Assembly: GCA_026413225.1 (NCBI GenBank)
Contig: CM048557.1
Span: forward strand, 40,069,871-40,133,870
Origin: Otis tarda
Lineage: Eukaryota > Chordata > Aves > Otidiformes > Otididae
Length of the DNA stretch: 64,000 bases
Direction of reading: 5' to 3'
Positions 40,000 to 51,554 of the stretch are shown here, piece by piece. Both the position numbers and the translations under genes were made by a program. The stretch's first letter is position 1. The number at the start of each line of letters is the position of its first letter. A model generated the notes under the pieces. The model saw nothing but the letters and a program-made list of their open reading frames with translations, did no database searches and had not been told where the DNA came from.

Positions 40000-40762
40000 T
40001 CTAAAATTAGCAGGAGAATGAGACAGGGAACAAGATAACCTCCCCCCACCCATCCCTCTTCCCGGGCTTAACATTATCTCTACTACCTCCCCTCCCGAGC
40101 GGCACAGGGCGGGGAAAGGGAATGGGGGTCGCGGTCAGTTCATCACGCGTCGTTTTATGCCGCTGTGTCATCGTCGGGGGAAGAACTCCTCCCATTCCTC
40201 CTCTGCTCCATCGTGGGGTCCCTCCCACGGGCCACAGTCCTTCGTGAAACTGCTCCGGCGTGGGTCATCTCTTCCACGGGGTGCAGTCCCTCTAGAACAG
40301 CTGTCCCAGCGGGCCCTCCACGGGCCACAGCCTCCTTCAGGCCTCCACCTGCTCCGGCGTGGGGTCCTCCATGGGCTGCAGGTGGATCTCTGCCCCTCCG
40401 TGGACCTCCATGGGCTGCAGGGGGACAACCCGCTCCACCATGGTCTTCACCATGAGTTGCAGAGGAATCTTGGCCAGGAGCCGCGTTACTCCTCCCCCTC
40501 CTTCTTCACTGACCTTGGCGTCTGCAGCCGTTCCTTACAACAGGCTGGCAGACGCCTCTCAGGATCCTTTTTACATCTTGTTCACTTCTCATCTCCTCTC
40601 CGCTTCCTGCAGCCAGGCCGGGCTGAGTTGGGCCCAGTCGGCTGCCCGGCGGGAGGCCAGAGGGTGAGGCCTGCAAGGCCCACGAGGCTCGCGCCTCCCC
40701 CTCTCTGCCCCCCGCTCAGCTGCTTCACATCTTCTCTCTCTTTTTTTTTCTGTTTTCCCCTA

Positions 40763-40770
40763 CTTAAATA
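40763..40770 (-). promoter_or_regulatory. TATA-like box in LTR copy 3
   Basis: Minus-strand TATTTAAG, conserved with copies 1 and 2; an ATTGG box lies about 40 bp upstream in transcription sense. Confidence 0.45.
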
Positions 40771-40943
40771 CGTTATCGCAGAGGCGTTATCACGGGACAT
40801 TCTGCTACCAATTGGCTCAGCCTTGGCCAACAGCGGGTCCGCCCTAGGCCCGGACGAGTCCACTAACCAAAGGGGAGCGACTTCTAGCAGTTTCCTACAG
40901 AAGCTACCACCTTAGACCCCCCCTCACTAACAAAACCAGAACA

Positions 40944-40948
40944 GATAT
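40944..40948. repeat. Target-site duplication, right copy (GATAT)
   Basis: Four of five bases match 39807-39811. Confidence 0.65.
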
Positions 40949-41750
40949 CTTGGAAGTTCTGAACTTCACTAACTCTGGTTTCACTTTAGTAAGTTATATT
41001 TCATCTCTGATTAAGATTTCATGGTATTTTGTACTTTAACATTCGAATATCTGCTTTTGGTGTATCAAGCTGGGTAGATGCATCTGGGTACTAGGCATGA
41101 CACTTTTCCTTTTCCTAGGAGTGCATTTTGATCCAGTTATATAAATTACAAGGCTTGAAAGCAGTTGATAACTTTCTTTTGAGGGAAGAAAAAGAGGACC
41201 TTGTACTTCTCCTTTACTTATTCTTCCGATCAATGTGCACTGATATAACCTTCTGGAGCAGGTATCCTTTGCAGGTCCTCCTTGGTCAGTACCATAACTG
41301 TTGTGTGAACAAAATGTACAGTAAAGGGGAGCCTTTTTAAAATGTGAGTAATAAACCATGACCAAACCAGAGATTTTAAAGTTCTGGTGTGCATACCAAT
41401 CTGAAAATGTATAAGTCCTAATATAAAAGTTACTGACCCTATGGTTCACGTTTGAAAAGGTCAGTATAATATTTGATGTTTTGAGAACTTTTGAGATGGA
41501 TGATATGTACTTGTATCCCATTTTTGCCATGATAATAGAAAGTTTGGGAATTTTGTTCTCATAATCCAGAGATTCGGCAGGCTTATTTTATATTCTCTCA
41601 ACTAGAAAATATTACATTCTCTGAACTAGAATATTTTAGCTATGTGTAGTGTTTAGCTTCTCTGGAAGTGATGGAAGGTATTTTCCAAACATAAAGGAAG
41701 ACATTACCCAAAATTAGCCTTTTAATCTATCTGAATTTGACTTCACAAAT
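40949..41750. other. Unique DNA between LTR and CR1; unrecognised 164-codon frame
   Basis: An 0.8-kb stretch between two retroelements. The minus strand is open for 164 codons from an ATG at 41530 to 41036, the longest open frame outside the repeats. The translation shows no signal peptide, membrane segment or motif I recognise, and its codon use follows the AT-rich background. In DNA of this composition, one frame of this length somewhere in 64 kb is not surprising, so it is not called as a gene. Confidence 0.5.
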
Positions 41751-44144
41751 TCATAGTATCATAGAATCATAGAATGGTTAGGGTTGGAAGTGACCTTCAA
41801 AGGTCATCTAGTCCAACCCCCCTGCAAGGAGCAGGGACATCCCCAACTAGATCAGGTTGCTCAGAGCCTCATCCAGCCTGGCCTCGAATGTTTCCAGGAA
41901 TGGGGCTTCCACCACCTCTCTGGGCAACTTGCTCCAGTGTTCTACAACTCGCATTGTAAAAAATTTTTTCCTAATGTCTAATCTAAATCTACCCCCCACT
42001 ATTTTAAAACCATTACTCCTTGTCCTATTGCAACAGGCCCTACTGAACAGCCTCTCCCCATCTTTCTTGTAGGGCCCCTTGAGGTACTGGAAGACCGCTA
42101 TCAGGTCTCCCCGGAGCCTCCTCTTCTCCAGGCTGAACAGCCCCAACTCTCTCAGCCTGTCCTCATAGGAGAGGTGCTCTAGCCCTCTGATCATCTTCGT
42201 GGCCCTCCTCTGGACCTTCTCCAACTGGTCCATGTCCTTCTTGTGTTGGGGGCTCCAGAACTGGACACAGTACTCCAGGTGGGGTCTCACCAGGGCAGAG
42301 TAGAGGGGCAGAATCACTTCCCTCGACCTGCTGGCCACGCTTCTCTTGATGCAGCCCAGGATGCGGTTGGCCTTCTGGGCCGCAAGGGCTCATTGCCGGA
42401 TCATGTTGAGCTTCTTGTCCACCAGCACTCCCAAGTCCTTCTCCTCAGGGCTGCTCTCAATCCATTCTCCACCCAGCCTGTATTTGTGGCTGGGATTGCC
42501 AGGACCCAGGTGCAGGACCTTGCACTTGGCCTGGTTGAACTTCATGAGGTTGGCACGGGCCCACCTCTCCAGCCTGTCAAGGTCCCTCTGGATGGCATCC
42601 CTCCCTTCCAGCCTGTCGATGGCACCACACAACTTGGTGTCATTGGCGAGCTTGTTGAGGGTGCACTCTATCCCACTGTCCATGTTGCCAACAAAGATGT
42701 TGAACAGGGCCGGGCCCAACACGGACCCCTGAGGGACGCCACTTGTGACCGGTCTCCACATGGTCATTGAGCCGTTGACCACCACTCTCTGAGTGCGGCC
42801 ATCCAGCCAACTCCTTATCCACCGAGTGGTCCGTCCATCAAACCCATGCCTCTCCAGTTTAGAGAGAAGGATGTTGTGTGGGACAGTGTCAAAAGCTTTG
42901 CACAAGTCCAGGTAGATGATATCCATTGCTCGTCCCTTGCCCACTGATGCTGTCACCCCATCATAGAAAGCCACCAAATTGGTCAAGTACGATCTGCCCT
43001 TGGTGAAACCATGTTCACTGTCACCAACCAACCTTGCCAGGCACAGAGGTGAGGCTGACCAGCCTGTAGTTACCCGGGTCCTCCTTATTCCCCTTTTTAA
43101 AAACAGGGGTTATGTTCTCTCTCTTCCATTCATCGGGGACCTCACCAGACCACCACGATTTCTCAAATATGATGGCCAGTGGTTTGGCAACTTCATCCAC
43201 CAGTTCCCTCAGGACACGTGGATGGATCTCATCAGGTCCCACGGACTTGTGCACCTTCAAGTTCCTGACATGTTCCCGAACCTGCTCTTCCAGTACAGTG
43301 GGCGGTTCTTCATCCTCACAGTCCCTGCTTCTGCCTTCTACAGCTTGGGTGGTGGGACAAGAGCCCTTATCAGTGAAGACTGAGGCAAAAAAGTCATTAA
43401 GTACCTCAGTCTTCTCCATGTCCCGGGTAACCAAGACACCGGTTTCCTTCCAGAGGGGGCCTACGTTCTCCTTGGACTTTCTTTTGTCCCCTACATACCT
43501 ACAGAAGCTCTTCTTGTTGCTTTTTATATCCCTGGCCAGATTCAGTTCTGTCAGGGCTTCGGCCTTCCTCACCCGATCCCTGGCCACTCGCACAGCCTCT
43601 TTGTAGACCTCCCAGGCTACCTGTCTCCGTTTCCACCCTCTATAGGCTTCCTTCTTTACTTTCAGTTGGTCCAGGAGATCCTTGCTCATCCATGAGGGCC
43701 TCCTGGCCATTTTTCCCGACTTGTTCTTCATCGGGATGCACCTCTGCTGAGCTTGGAGGAGATGCTCCTTGAGTATGGACCAACATTCCTGGGCCCCTCT
43801 TCCCTCCAGGGCTGCCTCCCATGGCACTTTGCCCATCAGGTCCCTGAAGAGGCCGAAGTCCGCCCTCTTGAAGTCTAGGGCTGAGAGCTTGCCATGTAGT
43901 TTCCTTGCTGCCCCGTGGATCTTGAACTCCACCGTGTCGTGGTCGCTGCAGCCAAGGCTGTCCTTTAGTTTCACATCCCCCACCAGTCCCTCCTTGTTGG
44001 TGAGCAAAAGGTCGAGCATGGCACCCCTCCTTGTTGGCTCCTCTATCGCCTGCAGGAGGAAGTTGTCCACGCATTCCAGGAACCTCCTGGACTGCCTGTG
44101 CCCTGCTGTGTTGTCTCTCCAACAGATGTCAGGGTGGTTGAAGT
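41751..44144 (-). mobile_element. CR1 LINE, 5'-truncated, 2.4 kb
   Basis: The largest element in the window. On the minus strand it starts inside the endonuclease part of ORF2 (the codons for [11 protein letters not shown] at about 44110-44142) and runs through the reverse transcriptase to a 3' UTR that ends in the CR1 tail, seen on the plus strand as TCATAGTATCATAGAATCAT at 41751-41770. A full CR1 is about 4.5 kb, so ORF1 and most of the endonuclease are absent, as expected from premature end of reverse transcription. It belongs to a different type from the fragment at 9824-10175. No target duplication is evident. It has three serious lesions (see the pseudogene entry) and cannot be autonomous. 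Several long plus-strand frames across it (for example 42243-42770 and 43112-43606) are antisense shadows. Confidence 0.97.
41847..44144 (-). pseudogene. CR1 ORF2 (endonuclease C-end plus reverse transcriptase), broken
   Basis: Remains of the CR1 endonuclease/reverse-transcriptase protein, which nicks target DNA and primes cDNA synthesis there. Segment 1 (to 43021, ~349+ codons) holds the endonuclease C-terminus with its SDHD motif (residues 42-45 of the open part), a linker, and the RT fingers ([35 protein letters not shown]). Segment 2 (43031-42390) holds the palm: motif A LDLCKAFD (D42), [11 protein letters not shown] (97-107) and motif C as LAND at 128-131, where the family has F/YADD, so the first catalytic Asp is Asn. 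Segment 3 (42338-41847) is the thumb and C-terminus, ending in a natural-looking stop. Between segments 1 and 2 roughly 20 residues are missing with a frame change; segments 2 and 3 share a frame, separated by one TGA (42390-42392), probably from a cysteine codon. Confidence 0.95.
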
Positions 44145-45367
44145 AATTGTTCTAGAGAGAATTTTAGAGTATTTATAACTTCCTGTATTCCATATTACCA
44201 AATTTAAAGTTAGTAAATAATTGTCCTGGAATATTTACAAATAAATTTATTGTACTGCACTGCATGTGCTTTATTAAACTGCAATACTACGCGGATTATT
44301 CAAGAAACTAAAAATGGCCAAATTTCCAAAATCTTGCAGAAAATGGATGACATCATACCCCACCTACCTCAGGGTGCAGTAAATATTATTTTAGTTCTTC
44401 AGCACATCTCAAGTAAACTATTAAGACTATTCCTCCTTCAGACTGAGGAAAGGAATGTATACACTCAAAATGGGCTCCTGAAACACAGTTGTGTCTTTTC
44501 ACATGAGTTTGGTAGACTTAATGATTATATGTAACGCTCACCTTAGTCTCTCATCTTTGTTTCTGCACACACCTCTAGAAGAAGTTGTATTCAAATACTG
44601 TGCAAAATACAAATAATAGAGAACTTTGACAAACAGGAAAATCTTAAGACTCCATGTACTTATGTGGTCTTATAATGGAAATTTTTTTTTTTTCCACTGA
44701 AAAAGAATTAAGATGTGTTTATAACTGCAAATACTGTGACAGAGAAACAATATTAAAATATTTTCGGAATTTCAGTGGGGAACTTATAAATTAATGTGGT
44801 ATTACTTATGTCTCTGGTTTATGCAGGTTTTAAAATATTTGAATAACAAAATAATGATACATTTTGCATTAAATAATTTAATAAGCCTTTTATTGATACT
44901 CATATGCTTCATTAAGTAGTAAGCTGACAAAAAGAGAACAACAGTTTGTGTCTTGTCACAAATGTGACATGGTTTAGGCAAAAATTGTCATTTTAAAAAT
45001 TAAGAATGCTTTTATTCTCTGTGTGTTTCAAGCAACTTTACCTCTAGCACTGCAGATTTGGATTAAAAACATTTTTGTTAAATTGACAGTGTAGTTTAGG
45101 GAATTTTTATACATCATTTTCTTGTCATATAGAGGATATTCATGTTCAGTAACAACTAACATCATGAGCATATAAAGTAAAGTAAGATCTACGCAAAAAG
45201 TCTGGAGAATGTATTAGTACTGCTAGCGAGTTTAAGAGTCTGGGTCTGAGCTTTCCCCAAGCAGATGCATTTCGAAGTAGAATTTTTAAATAACATATCT
45301 ATCTGAAAAAGAAGAAGGGGACTCACTAAGGGTTATCATAATTCCTCAATATCATAAATGATGATCA

Positions 45368-45430
45368 GAAAACAAGTCTTTTTAAAGGGAAAACAAGTCT
45401 TTTTAAAGGGAAACTAAGTCTTTTAAAAAG
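45368..45430. repeat. Tandem repeat, 3 x 21 bp
   Basis: The unit GAAAACAAGTCTTTTTAAAG(G) occurs exactly twice (45368-45388, 45389-45409) and a third time with a few differences (45410-45430). Local slippage-type duplication; the two identical copies imply it is young. Confidence 0.85.
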
Positions 45431-45737
45431 GTCATCTTTCTTGTGAAAATAGACTGTCTCAGTCTTAAAATTGTCTGGTAAGAAAAGACTGGCTTGAGAT
45501 ACAAGTCACATGGGGCATTTACCTGTCATTTTTTTTCACTGAATTACATAGGGCAAGGTCGGTTAATAGCAGCTCTTTCCTGATATATAATACAGTTCAA
45601 CCTGTTACTACTTGAAACTTGCTTTTTCTTAAAGAAACTTCTATTTTTTTTCTTGTTAGGTCAGAAGACAGTAGATGATACTGATAAAGAGATAAAACGG
45701 CATGCCATATGAATTATTAACCGAGCTCTTTGTTCAT

Positions 45738-45764
45738 TATTGCTTTAGTCAGACTAAAGCAATA
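45738..45764. repeat. 27-bp perfect palindrome (13-bp arms, 1-bp centre)
   Basis: Left arm TATTGCTTTAGTC and right arm GACTAAAGCAATA, centred on A at 45751. All 13 pairs match. No transposon or coding context is visible. Confidence 0.75.
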
Positions 45765-48700
45765 TTCAGCAAGTCTACCATGAATCCATGTTGAAGCAAA
45801 AGGACATTACGGTGCAATGTGACTGAAAAAGTTCACTTAAAGAAATTTAACCTGCATGTGAGTTCAACGGTTATGAGATGCCTGTATAAATAAGGCCTCA
45901 GAAATATTTTAGCAGAAATTAAAAAAAAAAAATATTTGGCTAGGGAAAGCTTATGAGAACTTGATCTAAAGGGTAGTTTAGATTGAGTTATTCTAAGAAT
46001 TGTCAGATTGTCGTAACTAGATCCATTAAAAAAAAATCTACACAAAACCAACAACACTCTCCTCAAAAAGCCTTAAATGAGAGTCACTCTTGTGGATCTA
46101 TTATAAACACTTTTTGTTGGAGTATTTTGTCATTAAGAATTGCGAACATTACGGAGGGATAATTAACTCAATAGTGAATGTTCAACAGTTAATATTCATT
46201 ATTGATTCCTACTTATAAAGCAAAGTATTGTAGTAATAGAGTTATTAGTTAGATTTTAATTAATACTTTCAACCTTGTAAAATTTACAAATCAAATAGAC
46301 AAATCATTACTAACCAGCCTACATTCTAGTGATGATTAGCCTTCATTACTTTCTATAATAATGCTCATGGGGCCATAAACCTCTACAAATCTGGCCTGAG
46401 ATTTCAGTTGAAATTTTCCTGGCTTATGCCTATTTCAATATTTCATTTTAAAAATAAATTATCCCTGTATTGGATAAAATTGTAATTGCCCATAATCTTT
46501 TGAAGCTAATCTCAAATCCTTAAAATAGAACCACTTTAGGTCTAATTTAAAATAAAGCTTAGATTAATAATCTGCATTTCAAGAAAAAAAATGTGAAGTG
46601 CAGCACAGTATCTATACCTTGTTTAAGTATATATATTTTTGGAGTGATTAATTGTGGATATATTCTTGGAAGATATGATATTTTATATTCGGTAGTGCAT
46701 TTTAAACATTTCATACAGGATATAGATATCAAAGTTTTAAACCACTATGGAGTTCACTTTGCCATTATAAGCTTGCTATTGCCTACCAGAGTAATCTTTT
46801 TAGGTCAGGAAGAACTTTATTCTCCTTTACATGTTCAAAAGCTTTTTGTAAGTTTGGGGCATTTTTGTATACTTATGAATAGTGAAAAGAAAACTCTTTA
46901 ATTGTGGCTTAATTCTGCTGATGTTTATTCTGTAGCTTTTACCATTAAAAAATTTCAGTTTTTTTCCCTTTCCCTGTCACGCTTCTAAAAATGCCAGACA
47001 TGTGCTTAGTTTTATTATAAGAATTTCTGTTCTGATGCTAGGTATAGAACAAGGACACATACTATACCTTAGTTCTCAACCGCGTCAAGCCCACTCTAAT
47101 TGTAATTGTGAATAGCTCTCTCTAGTCCTCCAAGGGTTCTCCTATAATGTGAGTGGAGTACATTGCATTTAATGAACACCTTAGTCTTTCAGAGGGTCAC
47201 AGACTTGCATTGGATTATTCAAATAGTTTTTAATGTTATACTGGCATACTGCACTGAACAGTATAGTGAGACATCTATAAAAATATGATTATTCTGTTGC
47301 ATCACTTATGCTAGGTGTCACTGTCAAGACCTGGTAAATAAGTTCAGTATATCTGCAATTTTATATCATTGTTTAAAATCTTTGCTCTCTTCAGCATGAT
47401 TTAAGCTTTGGAAACTCAGTAGGTGCAATCATTTTATTTCACCAAATAGTAGCTATTGTTGAAATGTGCAGCACAGAACCTTCTATGTACTGTATCCTTA
47501 TGTCTGTATCCTAGAAAGTTAATCTAACTGATCCATTGTTTGTGCTTTCTCTAAATATTGTATTTCTTAATAGGCAAAAAAATTTTGGTTACATTTTCTT
47601 CCTAATGTATGTAATAGTGCCTAAGGACACTGAAGCCGTTGAGACTTATATTTATCATATGAAAAATGTTTCTTAAATTGTACAAGCTGTAGAATAGGTT
47701 AAAAAAAAGGCAGAATGTATGCACTTATTTTCAAAGCTGTGATTCTGAGAAGTCTTCCTTAGATGCTGTCTAACTTGTGTCTTGATTAATTTGTCTGATT
47801 TTAAATTAATTTGTTCTCCATCTGATTATAAGAAGAATATCCTCTGAAGATTTTGTGTACCCTTTTTCTGAATTCTTACATAAATACTGATGGAAAAGTC
47901 TGTCTCTGATAAAATAAGACTTATCTTCAGTACTTGAATAGAGTCAACAGTTTTAAATTGAAATAACACAAGTTACAAAGGTCCATATGCTTTTTTTAAT
48001 ACTTTCTGTATTTTTTCATTGTCAAGCATTCATCAACAAAACATGACACCTTTGTTGATGACCCACAAGAGTCTAGTAGTCAACAAAGAGTAAATAAAAT
48101 CAAGCAATTGTAGTGTCACTTCTAAAGGTTTGCAGTTTTTCTATGGTTATGTGTGATTTGCTATAGATGTAGCACCAAGTGTAGAAGATAGAGTTCCAAT
48201 GGGAAGAATTGATACCATTCTTTGGACAACTATGGGTGTGTTAACAGTAGACATATGTCTTGTCTCGTACTCTGATGATCTACCCTAACTCTCCTTAGAT
48301 TCTGAGAGGGAAGATAATGTCAGGTGGAACTATAATAACCACTGATCATTGCTTCTAGGTCTTTCATAAGTATAGTTGTAATAATGAAAAATAATTAGTG
48401 GTGTACATAATAGTGAACTTCTGGCCTGAAAAATTGCAGATCCAAGTTGATCTGATGGCCAGAATTAAGTATGCAACTGTTAAAATGGACATCAATAGAA
48501 CTTTCTAAAAAAAATTTACAAAAATTCCCCTCAGAAATTGAGTGACTGTGGAAGAATTCTTAATGGAAAAATACTTTAGTACCTCGGAAATCTAAGCTAT
48601 TTTTTTCTATAGAATAGAGCTATTTTTGTTGAAAAATTGATCTATCATCTTTCTTATCTGAACTTTCTCTTTAAAAAAATTGCCTTAAGAGTTTTACTTA

Positions 48701-49187
48701 AAATTATTTGTTTTGGCTTTAATTCTTGAGAAAGGTTGGTAATATTTGAAGGAGAATATTTGTATGTGAAAAAGACCCCAAGTATGTGAAAATCTACTTA
48801 CTCATATAGTATAATGGTTATAGTGGATAATTAATTGTGCGTGTGTATGGAGCTAATTTGACTTGCATGCACAAAGGCATTAGGAGTGGATATAGGTGGA
48901 TTTCCATTTACACCTCAGATACTTGCAGGTCTGTCTCCACTTTCAAAACAAAGATAGCTTTCAGTTATAAGTGAAATATATAATACTTTCTATTGCCAAA
49001 ATATTAGATTAATTTAATGAGACTCTGTCTTTGTATGGCAACTGTACTTACAAAGGAGCAGATAAGAAATTTAAGAATTTCTCCAGAAGAACTGCAAGCA
49101 TTTTGTTTGTAATACATGATTTGCCTTTTAAAATTCCTTGAGTTTTGTCTGTCTTTACTGAAGTATTACAAACAAAAATTAGCCTGC

Positions 49188-49203
49188 TTTTTTTTTTTTT
49201 TTT
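49188..49203. repeat. T16 homopolymer run
   Basis: Sixteen consecutive T; no retrogene context on the minus strand. Confidence 0.9.
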
Positions 49204-51529
49204 CCCACAACCTCAGAAAATGGTTGGTTTGTACAAAAAAATGTGCACAACCGAGCAGCATTTCTACAAGTCAGTCTACATTCAAAATTGAATGCACTAA
49301 CTTCTGAATCCTTAAAAAAGAGACTATGACAAAAATATTCCGAGAGTTTGATTCAGGAATAGCTCTATCCTTAAAAAGAAAAAAAAAGCTGTATTTGTGG
49401 GACTTACCTTATTTAGAAACTTGTTTATGTTTTTTTCATAATTTTAGTAGACCTAACGACACGAAAGAAAAACCTTTCCTTATTTTACGTGCATCTGTGG
49501 AAATTCTGGAAATTACTTTGTCCAAACAAAGCAAGCAAAACTGATAAAGAATTGAGCAGGCTAGTTCCCTGTAGTTCTTGTTAATTCTTTGGTGTAAGAG
49601 ACTGTATTTTTGTTGTGCAGTTTGCCAAGCGCATGGTGAAAAGAATCCTCATGTATGTCCAAGGCTTCTGGATGCTGTTGCAATATGAATTATTTAACAC
49701 TGATAAGAATTTTTGTACATGGCAATTGTTAAGAAGCATTTTTATGTATAGTGCATGTAAGAAAAACAATCCCTAATCCTGCCTACTTCAACTGAAAAGT
49801 TTTTGTTTTGCTTTAAGGTAGGGTCTGCATGTGAAAAAGTAATAGAACAGTTAAATAAAGTGATCGGTCCTGCTTTACTGAAATGTGATTAAACATAAGC
49901 TGAGGTGAAATAGTAAACTTAGAACTAGTGTTGAGAATAGAAATTGAATGTTGAGCACTGCTCTTGTAGTGATTCATTTCAGTGCTATGGAAGAAATCAG
50001 TTAAACAAAACTGCACACAGAACAATAAATTTTCTCTGAATACTTGTGTTACTGAGGAAGGAAGTAATGTTCTATACACATCACTCAGTGGAAGACTTCC
50101 AGCACTGAAAAAAGATTTTACTGTATTGCAAAGATATCTCATGCAATGAAGATAGAATGAGAGGTTTTCTTAAATCTGTCAGTATATTGATTTATTACAC
50201 ATACTCTGTAAAGAGCAAAAGAATAGATCCTCAGCTAGAGCGATTTATCAAAGCTCATTGTCACGGGATATCAATCTTCAGAAGCAGCATAGGAATTCTG
50301 GTTTCAATTATTGTTTTCTGAAATTTTTATGCTAATCTCTGACAACTTTTTTTCTCACTTCTCTTAAAATCTAAGTGAGATGCAAGTTTTCAAATTGGAT
50401 ATTTATCCTTAGCAGCACAGTACCTATGAAAATGAAAAAGTTAAAATTCTGGATCATAGGTTACAACCCAGCTAACACTGTGAAGATCAATTAGATATCC
50501 TAAAGTGTGTACTTTGCCACAGGATAAACAAGCTGCCTCCCTGTGAGCCTGTATCAGGCAGTGGAGGCTGACTACATTCTAGTGTGTTGGACAATATACT
50601 GCCTTTGAGGAGACTTATTTAACGAAGTACCTATGCTTAAATTAGTATCTTGGGAGCAAAAATTCTTTGTTTCTGTCTGGGAAATGAAGGAAATACCTGT
50701 TCTGAGCTTCCTGAACACTTCAGAATCTCTCACGCCCAAGCCAAATCCCAGTGATCCTGTTTATCAACTTTGAGGGTCTAATTTAGTAATTGTACTTTGA
50801 CAACGCTCAACTTAACTCCTTTAGGAACAGGCTCCACATCAAATATATTAGCTGGCACAAACCTAGCTAAACTGTAGTGGTAAGGTCCTATTTTTTTTTT
50901 GTGAAATTCAGGTTAAAGTGAAAAGATTTGTGATTTCTCTTGGTAGTTTTCACATAACATGGTCTTTTGAGCCTTCATAATACTTATCTAGTCTTTGTGT
51001 AACGGCCTCTTAGCAAAAATATTCAGGCAGAAACCTGACTAATAAAGTGACTAAGTGATGGAAAGGAACAGTGTTCATGACATATTCTCATTCTCAGAGA
51101 TTCCATATTAATTTCTTGTAGGCATCTCCCTGATTAGCATGGTTGATTTTGACTTTGGTCTAGTGCCATAAACGCTTCAGTGAACTTCAGCATTTAGTTC
51201 AGGATTCCGTATTCCACTGCAAGACTTAGCCACCTAAATATTAGGCAAGGTAACATGCCATGCTGGAGTGCATGCTTACCTGCAGTAAATACCTCCTTTT
51301 GCTTAAAGTAACCTATTACACTTAATAAACAGGCTACACATAATAAAGTATTTATTTAATAAAGTATTAATTTAAAAGAAAATTTAAACCTGCATTGAAT
51401 GGTTATGACTAAGGAAAGTTCTTATGTTACAGAAATTGTTCCAATAAGAGTAATATATGCACTTATCTCTAGTTATGCTAAAAATGAAATAATAAAATCT
51501 CTAAAGGTAGGTATTTTTTGTTCTTCTTC

Positions 51530-51554
51530 TTTTTTTTTTTTTTTTTTTTTTTTT
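51530..51554. repeat. T25 homopolymer run
   Basis: Twenty-five consecutive T preceded by TTCTTCTTC. It is the longest homopolymer here. On the minus strand it would read as a poly(A) tract, but no processed gene copy is seen on its upstream side (51555 onward). Confidence 0.9.

Larger units (their letters stand above)
39812..40943 (-). mobile_element. ERVL-like solo LTR, complete
   Basis: Third copy of the LTR, 1132 bp, starting TGTCGTAGTTC and ending AGAACA (decayed from ACGACA). The flanking GATGT/GATAT pair fits a 5-bp target duplication with one later change. It has the same minus-strand plan: TATTTAAG at 40763-40770 and AATAAA at 39994-39999. It is the most CpG-rich of the three copies. 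Degenerate modules recur at 40203-40218, 40250-40263, 40349-40364 and 40428-40445. No retroviral genes lie alongside; the neighbouring element, 0.8 kb away, is an unrelated CR1. The 252-codon plus-strand frame (40157-40915) is antisense to the proposed transcript; it resembles frames in the other two copies because the underlying DNA is homologous, not because a protein is shown to be conserved. Confidence 0.9.

Noticed and set aside
40157-40915. 252-codon plus-strand frame
   Set aside because: Same situation in the third LTR copy; the translation is low-complexity (Pro, Ser, Leu, His, Gly) and not recognisable.
42243-43606. Plus-strand frames of 128-175 codons across the CR1
   Set aside because: Antisense to the clear minus-strand reverse transcriptase.
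51530-51554. T25 as the poly(A) tail of a processed pseudogene on the minus strand
   Set aside because: No coding remnant or target duplication is visible beside it; a plain homopolymer explains it.
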